Made by a program: the position numbers and the translations under genes
The notes under the pieces: generated by a model
Told to the model about the DNA's origin: nothing
Database searches by the model: none
Seen by the model: only the letters and a program-made list of their open reading frames with translations
Assembly (NCBI GenBank): GCA_014378125.1
Contig: JACMOG010000700.1
Location: forward strand, 1 to 6,075
DNA length: 6,075 nt
Reading direction: 5' to 3'
DNA from: Vitreoscilla sp.
Lineage (GTDB): Bacteria; Pseudomonadota; Gammaproteobacteria; Burkholderiales; Burkholderiaceae
Shown here: positions 5,407 through 6,075 of the stretch, piece by piece
Layout of the letters: each line of letters begins with the position of its first letter
Numbering within the stretch: the stretch's first letter is position 1

Positions 5407-6075
5407 ATGAGCCGTATCCTCGTCGTCGAAGACGAACCCGCGATCGCCGAGCTGGTCGCGATCAACCTGCGCCACGCCGGTTTCGAAGTGGCCATCGCCG
5501 AGACGGCCGACGCCGCCCAGGGCGAGGTCGACCGCGTGTTGCCCGAGCTGGTCGTCCTCGACTGGATGCTGCCGGGCCAGACGGGCCTGGCCTTGGCCAA
5601 GCGCTGGAGGGCGGAGGCTCGCACCCGGGACCTGCCCATCATCATGCTCACCGCGCGCTCGGAAGAGGCCGACAAGCTGTCGGGCCTGCACGCCGGCGCC
5701 GACGACTACCTGACCAAGCCGTTCTCCACCAAGGAGCTGCTGGCGCGCATCCGCGCCGTGCTCCGGCGCAAGGCGCCCGAGGCGCTCGACTCGGCGGTGG
5801 AGGTGTCGGGCCTGCGCCTGGATCCGGCCACGCGCCGCGTCACGCGCGGCACGCAGGAAGTGAAGATCGGCCCGACCGAGTTCCGCCTGCTGCACTTCTT
5901 CATGACGCACACCGAGCGCGTGCACAGCCGCACGCAGCTGCTCGACCGCGTATGGGGCGACCACGTGTTCATCGAGGAGCGCCCCGTCGACGTTCACGTC
6001 AAGCGCCTGCGCGAGGCGCTCGCGCCGGTGCAATGCGCGACGTTGATCGAGACGGTGCGGGGCGCGGGCTACCGC
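5407..6075 (+). CDS. phoB: Phosphate regulon response regulator PhoB (3' end outside window)
   Basis: PhoB is the DNA-binding response regulator that, when phosphorylated by PhoR, binds PHO boxes such as the one ahead of pstS and activates transcription. The 223 codons present cover nearly all of it (E. coli PhoB is 229 aa); the window ends at GAGYR, a few residues short of the expected C-terminus. The receiver domain (about 1-120) has acidic pocket E8-D9-E10, phosphoacceptor D52 in VVLDWMLPG, T82 in MLTAR and K104 in DDYLTKPF. The OmpR-type winged helix (about 130-223) has GPTEFRLLHFFMTH (155-168) and the recognition region EERPVDVHVKRLREAL (190-205), keeping R192, H197, R200 and R202. These blocks are much closer to PhoB than to other OmpR-family members. 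The ATG at 5407 has GAAAG at 5395-5399, 7 bases away. No PHO box was found between phoU and phoB, so it may be read from the pst promoter. phoR is expected next. Confidence 0.96.
   Translation, partial: MSRILVVEDEPAIAELVAINLRHAGFEVAIAETADAAQGEVDRVLPELVVLDWMLPGQTGLALAKRWRAEARTRDLPIIMLTARSEEADKLSGLHAGADDYLTKPFSTKELLARIRAVLRRKAPEALDSAVEVSGLRLDPATRRVTRGTQEVKIGPTEFRLLHFFMTHTERVHSRTQLLDRVWGDHVFIEERPVDVHVKRLREALAPVQCATLIETVRGAGYR

Overview
The window looks like a GC-rich betaproteobacterial chromosome, most likely order Burkholderiales. Codons end almost always in G or C. The proteins read as close relatives of the Escherichia coli Pst/Pho proteins. The order glmM - pstS - pstC - pstA - pstB - phoU - phoB is the one I recall from Burkholderia/Ralstonia-type genomes. 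Genus cannot be fixed from the sequence alone. All genes lie on the + strand and the window is densely coded; no gap reaches 300 bases.

Layout: 1-465 is the 3' end of glmM (phosphoglucosamine mutase). A 222-base gap (466-687) is the control region of the phosphate operon. From left to right it holds a reversed PHO-box-like site overlapping the glmM stop codon, a perfect 11-bp inverted repeat, a GC-rich palindrome of a repeat family seen again near position 5300, and a PhoB-type promoter. That promoter has three 11-bp-spaced half sites at 603-631 and a -10 element at 642-647. Then come pstS (688-1728), a 77-base gap with a strong hairpin, pstC (1806-2813, probable TTG start), pstA (2872-3741), pstB (3750-4535), phoU (4596-5303), two tandem copies of a hairpin repeat (5303-5387), and phoB (5407 to the window end, lacking only its last few codons).

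Together the genes encode high-affinity phosphate uptake and its control. PstS captures phosphate in the periplasm, PstC and PstA form the channel, and PstB supplies ATP hydrolysis. PhoU relays the transport state to the sensor kinase (phoR, expected just downstream and not in view), and PhoB is the response regulator that should bind the PHO boxes ahead of pstS. The window therefore contains both the regulator and its target site, a closed feedback loop.

I found no evidence for an undescribed system. The genes are conventional and intact; what deserves a second look is in the non-coding DNA: the PHO-site arrangement, the tandem palindromes, the pstS-pstC hairpin and the pstC start.
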